Shown here piece by piece: positions 1 to 7,008 of a stretch of 41,064 nt of DNA; the first letter of the stretch is position 1; every line of letters starts with the position of its first letter. The DNA comes from CBDUXP01 sp965371225 [NCBI: uncultured bacterium]. GTDB taxonomy: Bacteria > Abyssobacteria > SURF-5 > CBDUXP01. Below the pieces are notes generated by a model. The model did not search any database. It was not told the DNA's origin and saw only the letters and a program-made list of their open reading frames with translations. The translations under genes and the position numbers were made by a program. The stretch covers positions 1-41,064 of the forward strand of contig CBDUXP010000034.1 of the NCBI GenBank assembly GCA_965371225.1, read 5' to 3'.

Positions 1-793
1 CCATCATCAGGAAGATCATGTGGTCGATGATCTCCTGGTCCTCGAAGGTTTCCCCCTCCTCGGTCCTGGCGTGGCAGAGGCGGCTGAACATGTCCGGCAG
101 CCGGTCCGCGCGCTTCTCCGCCATGCGCGCGCGCAGGAAGTCGATCATGTACTCCCGGCCCTTGAGCCCGCGGTAGAACTCGAGGCCGGGAATGCGCAGC
201 CGCACGCGGGACATGGACGCCGCCACCATGTCCTCGAACGCGGTCTTCATATCGCGCAGGTCCTGCGCCAGGTCCACCCCGAGAAAGAGGGCCGCCGCCA
301 TCTGCAACGTGAGGCGCTTGAATGCCGGGAAGGCGAGGAGCCGCCCGCCCGGCTGCCCCCACTCGGCGATCCCCTCCGCGATCATGGGGTGCATGCGTTC
401 GCAGTACTGCGCCAGCGCCGGCCGCATGAACGCTTCCTGCATGATGCGGCGATGGTGCCGGTGCTCCTCCCCGTCGCGCAGCAGCAGGCCGTTGGGAAAA
501 ATCCGGCCCATGATGCCCATCCAGGGTTGGCGCGCGGAGAAAATCCGGTCCCGGTCCAGCAGCACGTACCGGTTCGCGTCGGGGCCGAACAGGTACACGA
601 ACCGGATGCGGCCGGCCGATTGGCGGACGCGGGGGCCGCGCTGCTTGTACATGCGGCGCAGCGTCCCGAGCATATCCACGCGCCCGCCGCCCCCGGCCAC
701 TACGCTCCGCAGCAGGTTGGCCAGGCCCATGGTGGGAATGTCCGTAAACGGCCGCAGCGCCGGGGCCGCGGGGGCAACTGTAGCTGGGGTCAA
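1..793 (-). CDS. Cytochrome P450, N-terminal part (cut by window edge)
   Basis: Haem-thiolate monooxygenase; about 264 residues are visible and the C-terminal half, including the haem cysteine, lies beyond the left edge. Reading the minus strand gives a typical P450 N-terminal half. There is a C-helix-like segment EEHRHHRRIMQEAF, a long helical middle region, and then the start of the I helix (EIIDHMIFLMM) just where the window stops. The proposed start is TTG at 793, with GAGAGG about 8 nt upstream; ATG at 730 is the alternative, but it removes a proline-rich lead typical of P450 N-termini. The gene diverges from the SDR at 929 across a 135-base gap. P450s need a ferredoxin and reductase, and neither is in this window. 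The substrate cannot be told. The family call is firm, the start less so. Confidence 0.85.
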   Translation of the reverse strand, partial: MTPATVAPAAPALRPFTDIPTMGLANLLRSVVAGGGGRVDMLGTLRRMYKQRGPRVRQSAGRIRFVYLFGPDANRYVLLDRDRIFSARQPWMGIMGRIFPNGLLLRDGEEHRHHRRIMQEAFMRPALAQYCERMHPMIAEGIAEWGQPGGRLLAFPAFKRLTLQMAAALFLGVDLAQDLRDMKTAFEDMVAASMSRVRLRIPGLEFYRGLKGREYMIDFLRARMAEKRADRLPDMFSRLCHARTEEGETFEDQEIIDHMIFLMM

Positions 794-928
794 GCGCGGT
801 CCCTCTCCCTGCCGGCATTCTATCAACTCTCGCGCCCGCGCGTGTCGAGGCGACGCCGGTGTGGCGCGGGTGCGTCACTCCGTCTGATACAGTCGGGCGC
901 GCGGGGCACGCGGGAGGAGGGGGAGCAT

Positions 929-1726
929 ATGGCCCGATCGCTGGACCTGTTCAATCTGGAAGGCAAAGTCGCGCTCGTCACCGGCGGCTCACGCGGCCTG
1001 GGCTACTTCGCCGCGGAAGGACTTGCCGAAGCGGGCGCGGACGTGGCCATCTGCGGACGGAACGCCGGCCCGCTCGACGAGGCGGTGCAGCGGTTCGCGG
1101 CCCTCGGTCGCAACTGCATCGCGATCCCGTGCGACGTGAGCAATGAAGAAGAGGTGGTGCGCATGGCGGCGCGGATGAAGGAACACTACGGCCGCTGCGA
1201 CATCCTCGTGAACAATGCGGGCATCGCGGGGCTGTTCCCGTCCGATCAGATGAGCGCCGACAGTTGGGACGAGATGATGGCCACGAACCTGAAGGGCACG
1301 TTTCTGTGCTGCCGCGAGATCGGCAAGCTGATGATCGAGCAGCAGAGTGGGAGCATCATCAATCTGTCGAGCGAGAACGGGCAGGTGGGATTCACCTGGG
1401 GCATGACCGCGTACGCGACGACGAAGATCGGCGCCATCGGGCTCACCCGGTCCTTGGCCGTCGAATGGGGCCAGCACAACATTCGGGTCAACGCGCTGCT
1501 GCCCGGCAACATGCAAGAAGGCATGATGGAAGCGATGAAAGACCCGGAGAGCCCGTTCTACCAAATGGCCGGGGAGGCGCTGCTCCGGCTGATTCCCTTG
1601 AAGGGCTTCGGCACCGGGGACGATATCAAAGGCGCCATCGTGTATCTGGCGTCCGACGCCAGCCGTTACGTGTCCGGCGCCAAGCTCGTACTGGACGGCG
1701 GCTTCACCATCAACGCGGGGGTTTGA
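929..1726 (+). CDS. SDR-family NAD(P)-dependent oxidoreductase
   Basis: Classical short-chain dehydrogenase/reductase of 265 residues, acting on a hydroxyl/keto group of unknown substrate in the cytoplasm. The Rossmann nucleotide motif TGGSRGLG is at residues 18-25, NNAG at 95-98, Asn120 precedes the catalytic centre, and the Ser-Tyr-Lys set is Ser147/148, Tyr162 and Lys166 (YATTK). The C-terminus keeps the usual YLASDASRYVSG and LDGG segments. The start is ATG 929 because a strong purine-rich ribosome site (GGAGGAGGGGGAG) sits just upstream and the Rossmann fold begins 12 residues in; the frame stays open upstream but that part is antisense to the P450. The divergent P450 suggests, without proving, that it handles an alcohol made by the hydroxylase. 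Confidence 0.93.
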   Translation: MARSLDLFNLEGKVALVTGGSRGLGYFAAEGLAEAGADVAICGRNAGPLDEAVQRFAALGRNCIAIPCDVSNEEEVVRMAARMKEHYGRCDILVNNAGIAGLFPSDQMSADSWDEMMATNLKGTFLCCREIGKLMIEQQSGSIINLSSENGQVGFTWGMTAYATTKIGAIGLTRSLAVEWGQHNIRVNALLPGNMQEGMMEAMKDPESPFYQMAGEALLRLIPLKGFGTGDDIKGAIVYLASDASRYVSGAKLVLDGGFTINAGV

Positions 1727-1759
1727 CCGCGGCGCCAAGCGCATCGCGATGTGGAGGCC

Positions 1760-1778
1760 ACAGGTATACAGGTATAAA
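1760..1778 (+). promoter_or_regulatory. Tandem octamer and possible -10 just before gene 1784
   Basis: The octamer ACAGGTAT is repeated twice back to back (1760-1767 and 1768-1775), and the second copy runs into TATAAA at 1773-1778, only 5 nt before the ATG at 1784. If TATAAA is a -10 box the transcript would be leaderless; otherwise AAAGGG acts as a weak ribosome site. No convincing -35 is seen. Confidence 0.3.
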
Positions 1779-1783
1779 GGGAA

Positions 1784-3073
1784 ATGTCCCACACACTGAC
1801 CTTTCCGTTTGCGCTGATTCACGGTTCCAAAAAACGGAGATGGCCTGTTTGGTGTCTCATTTCCGTGGCGCTGGGATGCGGGGGGCAAGAACAATTGTGC
1901 CATTCAGAGGCTGAATGGGACGTTTGGCCGGAATTCGCGACACGAGGTACGGGCATACAGCCGTTGTCGGGCGACGAAGTGCTTTACGCGAACCTCATTG
2001 GACCGAAGGGAGCATCTCCTGCGCCAGCGCCGGTGCGAATCAACGTGACAAAGGGGGAGTACGAGATCATCCAGCCGCTAGTGGACCGGGTGGCGCGCAT
2101 CATCTGGGTAGATCGAAGTCAAAGCTTTATGGTTACGTATTCACTGTCCGGTGACATAACACTGTGGAACCTAGGCGGCGAAGGTGAGCTGGCCGAAGTA
2201 TTCACCCGTACTATGAACTTCCGGGAGTTATCGAGTGCATGGATCGATGAGCGTTCGGAAGAATTGATAGTGTGGGGGAAGCGTGTGCGGGCGCCGGAGT
2301 CGGATTCGTCTGCCGAGGGGATATCGGCCCTCGCACTGGACGGCACGGTGCGCTGGGCTCATACCCTTCCCGAGCTCGTTGACCTCATAGATGTGCGTTC
2401 CGATCCCGAAAGTTCGCGCTGCCTATTACTGGCATTAGACGGCCGAGATACGGACCCTGAATCTTGGACCCTTCCAGGACTCATGTGGATGGACGTCGGC
2501 ACCGGCACGCTCGGCACTGTGCCGGTGATGGAGACGGCTGTTGTTCGGCAGGGCATGCTCCATCCCTCCCGCCCGCTGGCCTTCATTGATGGTGGGTGGG
2601 GTCCCTGGGGAGAGAAACGCCACGGCTTGGGTTTTGTTGGAGGTGATCATCGATTTCAAGGTTGTACGTACGTCCCCAAGCGCGAGGTCACAAGCGGCAT
2701 TTGGGTAACGGAAGAACAGCTTTATCTGTTACGTTTTCGGTCTGAACGGAAACCCATCCGTCAGGAGTGGGCTCTGTGGTGGGCGGGGGAGCCTCCTTCG
2801 CCTGAAAACCTCCAATGGCGCTCCTTTGAGGGACACGTTCGGATGCTTTCTGGTGAGCTCGTGTTGAGCTCAAAGGGCATACTGTATCGTGCATGTCTGT
2901 TACCGGGGCCCACTTTGGTTCTGACACCGGAGGGTTGGACCGGAAGTGAAACAGCTCCGCCGGGCGCAACCATAAGATTCAATCATCCCGCCGCGACTGT
3001 GGAGCTGCCTCAAGCGCTACGCACATACAAGCCAGGAGTGAGCAGTCTCTCGAGATTAACCTGTGCAAACTAA
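1784..3073 (+). CDS. Exported hypothetical protein, possible beta-propeller
   Basis: I do not recognise the family. The 429-residue product has a basic N-terminus (GSKKRRW) followed by a short hydrophobic stretch ending VALGCGG, which could be a weak lipoprotein signal with Cys around residue 32. The rest is rich in beta-type segments with recurring aromatic/Asp/Gly patterns such as GDITLWNL, compatible with a WD40- or PQQ-like beta-propeller, but no diagnostic motif is clear. Base composition and codon choice are visibly less GC-biased than in neighbouring genes, a feature shared with the orphans at 25538 and 28281, so it may have been acquired or be a fast-evolving lineage-specific gene. 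It is not obviously in an operon with its neighbours. Confidence 0.7.
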   Translation: MSHTLTFPFALIHGSKKRRWPVWCLISVALGCGGQEQLCHSEAEWDVWPEFATRGTGIQPLSGDEVLYANLIGPKGASPAPAPVRINVTKGEYEIIQPLVDRVARIIWVDRSQSFMVTYSLSGDITLWNLGGEGELAEVFTRTMNFRELSSAWIDERSEELIVWGKRVRAPESDSSAEGISALALDGTVRWAHTLPELVDLIDVRSDPESSRCLLLALDGRDTDPESWTLPGLMWMDVGTGTLGTVPVMETAVVRQGMLHPSRPLAFIDGGWGPWGEKRHGLGFVGGDHRFQGCTYVPKREVTSGIWVTEEQLYLLRFRSERKPIRQEWALWWAGEPPSPENLQWRSFEGHVRMLSGELVLSSKGILYRACLLPGPTLVLTPEGWTGSETAPPGATIRFNHPAATVELPQALRTYKPGVSSLSRLTCAN

Positions 3074-3156
3074 CTCTACCTGTGCCATAGTCAGGCCACG
3101 TTGAAGCCGAGGGTTGACGGTAGTCCGCGCTGGCTGCATCTGGAGAGGTCGATCAC

Positions 3157-3624
3157 ATGATTCGAGGCATTCATCACACGGCGATCTCCACGCCCGATTT
3201 CGACCGCGCGCTCGCGTTCTACCGCGATGTGCTGGGCCTGGAAGTGGCGTTCGAGTTCGCGTGGCCGCCCGGGACGGAGGCGGCGGATCAGATAACGGGG
3301 CTGGAAGGCTCCTCCGCGCGGGCCACGATGCTGCGCGCGGGCAACGCCTTCATCGAGCTGTTCCAGTACGTGGCGCCGGAGCCGAAGCCGGGGGATCCGC
3401 AGCGCCGCGTCTGCGATCACGGCATCACGCACATCTGCCTGGACGTGACCGACGTGGACGCGGAGTACGCCCGGCTATCCGCCGCGGGCATGACGTTTAA
3501 CTGCCCGCCGCAAGACATCGGCGGTGGCATCCGAACTACCTACGGCCGCGACCCCGACGGCAACGTGCTCGAACTGCAGGAAGTCCTGACCGACGAAAGC
3601 GGCATCTCGCTCAACCTGCCCTAG
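3157..3624 (+). CDS. VOC-family (glyoxalase/epimerase-like) protein
   Basis: Vicinal-oxygen-chelate protein of 155 residues, a one-module metalloenzyme fold that includes methylmalonyl-CoA epimerases, glyoxalase I and extradiol-type enzymes. It opens with the typical GIHHTAISTPDFDRALAFYRDVLG; His5 or His6 is the first expected metal ligand. HGITHICLDVTD provides the second histidine, and the closing DPDGNVLELQE supplies the glutamate ligand. The start at 3157 is backed by GAGAGG 7 nt upstream. It converges on the crotonase gene with an 18-base gap. An epimerase-like role on an acyl-CoA is attractive given the neighbours, but the substrate is not determined. Confidence 0.88.
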   Translation: MIRGIHHTAISTPDFDRALAFYRDVLGLEVAFEFAWPPGTEAADQITGLEGSSARATMLRAGNAFIELFQYVAPEPKPGDPQRRVCDHGITHICLDVTDVDAEYARLSAAGMTFNCPPQDIGGGIRTTYGRDPDGNVLELQEVLTDESGISLNLP

Positions 3625-3642
3625 CCACACGCGCGGCCGGCG

Positions 3643-4539
3643 TCAGGGCGTGATCACATTCTCCGGATTGGGCCGCCGCTCCGGGGGCGCCTGGCTGTAG
3701 TCGTGAAACGGGCCGTCGCGCTCCTCGATGGCCGCCCCGACGCCGTGGGTGTTCGCCACCTCGATGAAGCGGTGCGCGTCGGGCGTGTTCCGCATGTACC
3801 CATCCAGGATCGGGCCGAGTATCTGAGTGCTGTGCAGCCCCATGTTCTCGTACGCCTGGTTCACGATGAGCTTCATGGCCGCCATTTGCGACGGCGGCAG
3901 GCTGGCGAGGCGCTCGGCCAACCCGCGCACTTCGGTTTCCAGGTCGGCGAAGGGGACGGCCTTGTTGATGAGATCGACGTCCGCCGCTTCCTTGCCGCTC
4001 AGGGGTTCGCCGGTCAGCGCGTGCCACTTGCACTTCGTCAGGCCGAGGCGATAAATCCACATGCCCGAGAGGTAACAGCCCCACATGCGCGCGTACGGCG
4101 TGCCGATCTGCGCATCTTCGGACGCGATGACGATGTCCGCACAGAGCGCCATGTCCGACCCGCCGCCGACGCACCACCCGTGCACCTGCGCGATCACCGG
4201 CTTCGGGCTGCGCCAGAGGCTCATGAAGTGGGGCACCGGCGCGGTGAACGGACTCGTAGTAAGCACTAGGTCCTTCCCCGGATCCCACTGCCCGCCCGTG
4301 GTCATCGCCGCGCTGTAGCCCTCTGCGAATTCCTGGCCGAAGTCGAACCCCGCGCAGAAGCTGCGCCCCGCCCCGCGCAGGACGATCACGCGCACGGCCG
4401 GATCGGCATTCGCGGCCGCGGCCGCCCGCTCCAGTTCCTGGGGCATGGGCGGCACGATGGTGTTCAGCCGGTGCGGACGGTTCAGCGTGATCGTCGCGAT
4501 AGCACCGTCAGTGTCGTAGAGCAGAGTCTCATAGGCCAT
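3643..4539 (-). CDS. Crotonase-superfamily (enoyl-CoA hydratase-like) protein with altered catalytic residues
   Basis: A 298-residue crotonase-fold protein acting on a coenzyme A thioester. Both oxyanion-hole segments are present: SFCAGFDF (about residues 60-67) and HGWCVGGGSDMALCADI (about 120-136). Aligned by eye to rat mitochondrial hydratase, the two catalytic glutamates are replaced: the first is Asp129 (GGGSDM in place of GGGCEL) and the second is Tyr149 (IGTPYA in place of FGQPE). Simple water addition to an enoyl-CoA is therefore doubtful, and an isomerase, retro-Claisen or hydrolase activity of the superfamily is possible. ATG 4539 follows a good GGAG ribosome site. It is divergent from the thioesterase at 4636, sharing a 96-base region that holds a 15-bp palindrome. 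Confidence 0.88.
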   Translation of the reverse strand: MAYETLLYDTDGAIATITLNRPHRLNTIVPPMPQELERAAAAANADPAVRVIVLRGAGRSFCAGFDFGQEFAEGYSAAMTTGGQWDPGKDLVLTTSPFTAPVPHFMSLWRSPKPVIAQVHGWCVGGGSDMALCADIVIASEDAQIGTPYARMWGCYLSGMWIYRLGLTKCKWHALTGEPLSGKEAADVDLINKAVPFADLETEVRGLAERLASLPPSQMAAMKLIVNQAYENMGLHSTQILGPILDGYMRNTPDAHRFIEVANTHGVGAAIEERDGPFHDYSQAPPERRPNPENVITP

Positions 4540-4600
4540 GGCGCGTCTCCTTCGCGGCGTGGGCGGTTGCCTTCATATACCACGCCGCTTGCCGCCATGC

Positions 4601-4615
4601 CAGGAGGGCCTCCTG
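4601..4615. promoter_or_regulatory. 15-bp perfect palindrome between divergent crotonase and thioesterase genes
   Basis: CAGGAGG, one base, then CCTCCTG form a perfect dyad in the divergent gap. TATATT (4616-4621), a possible -10 for the plus-strand gene, follows directly, so a bound protein could control one or both genes. It could also fold as a hairpin hiding a GGAGG sequence. No regulator gene is adjacent. Confidence 0.35.
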
Positions 4616-4635
4616 TATATTCGTGGGCTCACGGT

Positions 4636-5454
4636 ATGAGTCAATCGCGATTCGAGCGGGATACGGCGGTGCGCCGCGTCAACGCCACCACCTTCGAGGC
4701 GGACATCGACCGGGGCTGGTGGATCGTGCGCGGGCCCAACGGCGGCTACTTGGCCGGGATCGTGCTACGTGCGTTCACCGAAGCGGTCGACGATCCCGAG
4801 CGCGCCCCCCGTTCCATCTCGCTGCACTTCACCGCACCACCCGTGGAGGGGCCCGTGCGCATCGAGACGACGATTGAACGCACCGGGCGGTCGCTCACGA
4901 CATTGTCCGGGCGCCTCTGGCAAGGGGAGCGGCTGTGCGTGATGGCCCTCGCCGCGTTCTCCAAGCCTCGCCACGGGCCCGAGTTCCAGGACCACACTAT
5001 GCCGAGCGTGCCGCCCCCCGACGAGGCGGAGCCGCTCATGCCGCTGCGGCCGGGTTTCACCGTCGGCATCCGGGACCGCTACGACCAGCGGATGGTCCCC
5101 CCCGAACTTCTGGGGCCCGCCGGGCAGGCCGTGACCGGGGGCTGGACCCGGCTGGCCGATCCGGCCGTCGCCGACGCGGCGCTCATCGCGGCCTTCTGCG
5201 ACGGCTGGCCCCCGGCGATTCGGCACAAGATCGCCACGGACGGCACGCCCATGCCGCAGGGGGTCCCGACCGTCGACCTTACGGTGCACTTCCGCCGCGC
5301 GCTGCCCCTGCCCGACGCGCAGCCGGACGATTTTTACTTGAGCATCTTCCAGACGCGCATGTCCATGGAGGGTTTCCTCGAAGAGGACGGGGAAATCTGG
5401 AGCCGTGACGGCGTGCTCGTGGCGCATTCGCGCCAGCTCGGGCTGCTGGCGTGA
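4636..5454 (+). CDS. Acyl-CoA thioesterase, TesB/3HCDH-type double hotdog
   Basis: A 272-residue protein with the two-hotdog arrangement of the TesB-like thioesterase superfamily, which hydrolyses acyl-CoA to free acid and CoA. The N-terminal hotdog shows GWWIVRGPNGGYLAGIVLRAF, then SISLHFTAPP and TGRSLTTLSGRLWQ. The second half has VTGGWTRLAD followed by a DAALIAAFCDGWPPAI helix and TVDLTVHFRR, all usual for this family. ATG 4636 is chosen because family members start at this point; the frame is open upstream but overlaps the divergent gene, and ATG 4594 is an alternative. No good ribosome site precedes 4636, so translation may start near the 5' end of the message. Physiological substrate unknown. 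Confidence 0.85.
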   Translation: MSQSRFERDTAVRRVNATTFEADIDRGWWIVRGPNGGYLAGIVLRAFTEAVDDPERAPRSISLHFTAPPVEGPVRIETTIERTGRSLTTLSGRLWQGERLCVMALAAFSKPRHGPEFQDHTMPSVPPPDEAEPLMPLRPGFTVGIRDRYDQRMVPPELLGPAGQAVTGGWTRLADPAVADAALIAAFCDGWPPAIRHKIATDGTPMPQGVPTVDLTVHFRRALPLPDAQPDDFYLSIFQTRMSMEGFLEEDGEIWSRDGVLVAHSRQLGLLA

Positions 5455-5515
5455 TCCCGCACCCCTCCCTTTGTGTGGTGGTGAGGCCCCGGTTATGATG
5501 GGCGCCCTGCCCCCC

Positions 5516-5543
5516 TTGACGGGATATAACACTGTTATATAAT
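5516..5543 (+). promoter_or_regulatory. Strong sigma70-like promoter of the acyl-CoA dehydrogenase operon
   Basis: TTGACG (5516-5521), a 16-base spacer and a consensus TATAAT (5538-5543) stand out as an AT-rich island in high-GC sequence. The predicted start is near 5550, leaving a leader of about 170 nt before the dehydrogenase ATG at 5720. It probably drives the co-directional genes from 5720 to at least 11945, which are separated by 8-89 bases. Confidence 0.75.
5524..5540. promoter_or_regulatory. 17-bp perfect palindromic operator inside the promoter
   Basis: ATATAACA, a central C, and TGTTATAT form a perfect inverted repeat lying between the -35 and -10 boxes and covering the first half of the -10. 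This position and size are typical of TetR-family or similar dimeric repressors of acyl-CoA and steroid degradation genes. It does not read like the published KstR or FadR motifs as I recall them. No regulator gene lies in the window. Confidence 0.65.
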
Positions 5544-5546
5544 TGC

Positions 5547-5597
5547 CGGGCATATCGGGAGTGCTTACTCTTTTTTTTCGGCCCTCCCGGCTGCCCG
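5547..5597 (+). promoter_or_regulatory. Structured leader with competing hairpins, attenuator-like
   Basis: Two exclusive RNA folds can be drawn. One is a short hairpin, GAGT (5559-5562) with ACTC (5567-5570), followed directly by eight T residues (5571-5578), which resembles a weak intrinsic terminator. The other is a longer stem: CGGGCA (5547-5552) with TGCCCG (5592-5597) and CGGGAG (5556-5561) with CTCCCG (5584-5589). This second fold would place the T run in its loop and disrupt the terminator. The first strand overlaps the predicted transcription start, so part of it may not be transcribed. Confidence 0.4.
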
Positions 5598-5719
5598 TAG
5601 AGGGTGGCCGGGGGGATTGGGGCGTCTTGGAGGCGTGGCCTCGTGCAGACGCGCCGGAGTGGGACCGGTCCGCGGCGCAACCCGGGCGCCCATAGACGGT
5701 CCCCCAGGAGGGTGTACAC

Positions 5720-6919
5720 ATGCCCATGATTGACCTGGAAGTCGGCTTGAGCGACGAAGAAGTCGCGATTCGCGACACGGTGCACAAGTTCGCCGAGGAA
5801 GAACTGCGGCCCGCGGGGCAGCAATTGGACCGGCTGTCGCCCGAAGACGTGATCGCCCGGGATTCGATTCTCTGGAAGGTGTTCGCGAAGTACCGGCAGC
5901 TAGGGCTGAACGAAATCGGGACGGACCCGGACAACGATCTCTCATCGGAAGCCCAGGTCCGGCTCCGCTACATGATCAGCGAGGAACTGGGCTGGGGCGA
6001 CGCGGGCCTGGCGATCAGTCTGGGCGTGTCGAACTTTCCGGCCATGGTCGCCCAGATGTCTGGGAATCCCGAATTGATCGAAAAGTTCCCGCGCGATCAG
6101 GTCGGGTGCTGGGCGATCACGGAGCCGGACCACGGCAGCGACATGGTGGATTTCGGCGGGAAGGTCAACGCCAAGGACCGAGGCCGCCCGAACTGTCTCG
6201 TGCGCCGCGATGGAGATGACCTGATCCTCAACGGCCAGAAGGCCGCGTGGGTCTCGAACGGGACCATCGCGCAGGCCGCGGCCCTCTTCTCGGCCATTGA
6301 GAGCGACAATGGGGAGCCGGCCAGCGGGGTCTTCCTCGTGCCGCTCGACGCGCCGGGCGTCAGCAAGGGCAAACCGCTGGACAAGATCGGCCAGCGCGCC
6401 CTGAACCAGGGCGAGATCTTCTTCGATGACGTGCGCCTGCCCGCGAACCACATGGTCATTGGGCCGGAGCTGTATCCCTTTGCTGCGGACGGCGTTCTGT
6501 GCCAGGCCAATGGGGGGATGGGCAGCATCTTCGTGGGTCTGGCCCGCGCAGCACTCGAAATGGCGCTCGACTACGCGAAGGAGCGGGTGCAGGGGGGCGT
6601 GCCGATCATTGAGCACCAGAGCGTGAAAGCGCGCTTGTTCACCATGTTTCGCAAGGTGGAGGCGGCGCGGTCGCTCAATCGCCGCGTGGTGATGTACAAC
6701 TCCATGAACAGCCCACCGGCATTGCACTACGCGATCGCGTCCAAGGTCACGTCCACGCAGACCGCGTTCGAGGTGGCGAGCGATGCGCTGGGCATTTTCG
6801 GTGGTAATGGGCTGACCCGCGAGTATCCGATTGAGAAGCTGTTGCGCGACGCACGCGCCTCGATGATTGAGGACGGGTGTAACGAAGTGTTGAGCCTGCT
6901 GGGGGCTGAGCGGCTCTAG
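5720..6919 (+). CDS. Acyl-CoA dehydrogenase (first of tandem pair)
   Basis: Flavin-dependent acyl-CoA dehydrogenase of 399 residues, expected to introduce an alpha,beta double bond into an acyl-CoA and pass electrons to ETF. The N-terminal helical domain is followed by the signature CWAITEPDHGSD (130-141), the middle beta-domain (LNGQKAAWVSNG) and the C-terminal helices with ALGIFGGNGLTREYPIEKLLRDAR. The segment that normally carries the catalytic glutamate (family form Y-E-G-T) reads MIEDGCNEV, so the aligned position is Asp385 with Glu384 before it. The helix after NGG is about three residues shorter than usual and lacks the customary arginine. The start has an excellent AGGAGGG site. It is the sister of the gene at 7009, 89 bases downstream, and probably forms a heteromer with it. 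Substrate unknown. Confidence 0.93.
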   Translation: MPMIDLEVGLSDEEVAIRDTVHKFAEEELRPAGQQLDRLSPEDVIARDSILWKVFAKYRQLGLNEIGTDPDNDLSSEAQVRLRYMISEELGWGDAGLAISLGVSNFPAMVAQMSGNPELIEKFPRDQVGCWAITEPDHGSDMVDFGGKVNAKDRGRPNCLVRRDGDDLILNGQKAAWVSNGTIAQAAALFSAIESDNGEPASGVFLVPLDAPGVSKGKPLDKIGQRALNQGEIFFDDVRLPANHMVIGPELYPFAADGVLCQANGGMGSIFVGLARAALEMALDYAKERVQGGVPIIEHQSVKARLFTMFRKVEAARSLNRRVVMYNSMNSPPALHYAIASKVTSTQTAFEVASDALGIFGGNGLTREYPIEKLLRDARASMIEDGCNEVLSLLGAERL

Positions 6920-7008
6920 GGAGCCCGCCGCGAGCGGTGCCCACGGGGGGGGGCCGGTGCGGCGTATGCGTGCCCCCAGGTTGGTGCTGACGGAAAACGG
7001 AGTATGGA

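Noticed and set aside
20-928. Plus-strand open frame upstream of, and in frame with, the SDR
   Set aside because: It is antisense to a convincing P450 on the minus strand and its translation is Pro/Arg/His-rich without any motif; the SDR starts at 929 with its own ribosome site.
3114-3142. TTGACG followed after 17 bases by CATCTG upstream of the VOC gene at 3157
   Set aside because: The -10 matches only two of six bases, and the predicted transcript start near 3149 would lie beyond the ribosome site.
4765-5934. Long minus-strand open frame across the thioesterase and the dehydrogenase promoter
   Set aside because: Composition typical of an antisense frame in high-GC DNA; it covers a strong promoter and a clear family gene on the other strand.
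6940-6956. G-rich run between the two dehydrogenase genes as a regulatory element
   Set aside because: A simple homopolymeric G stretch in high-GC DNA; no symmetry, no spacing to the start codon that suggests function.
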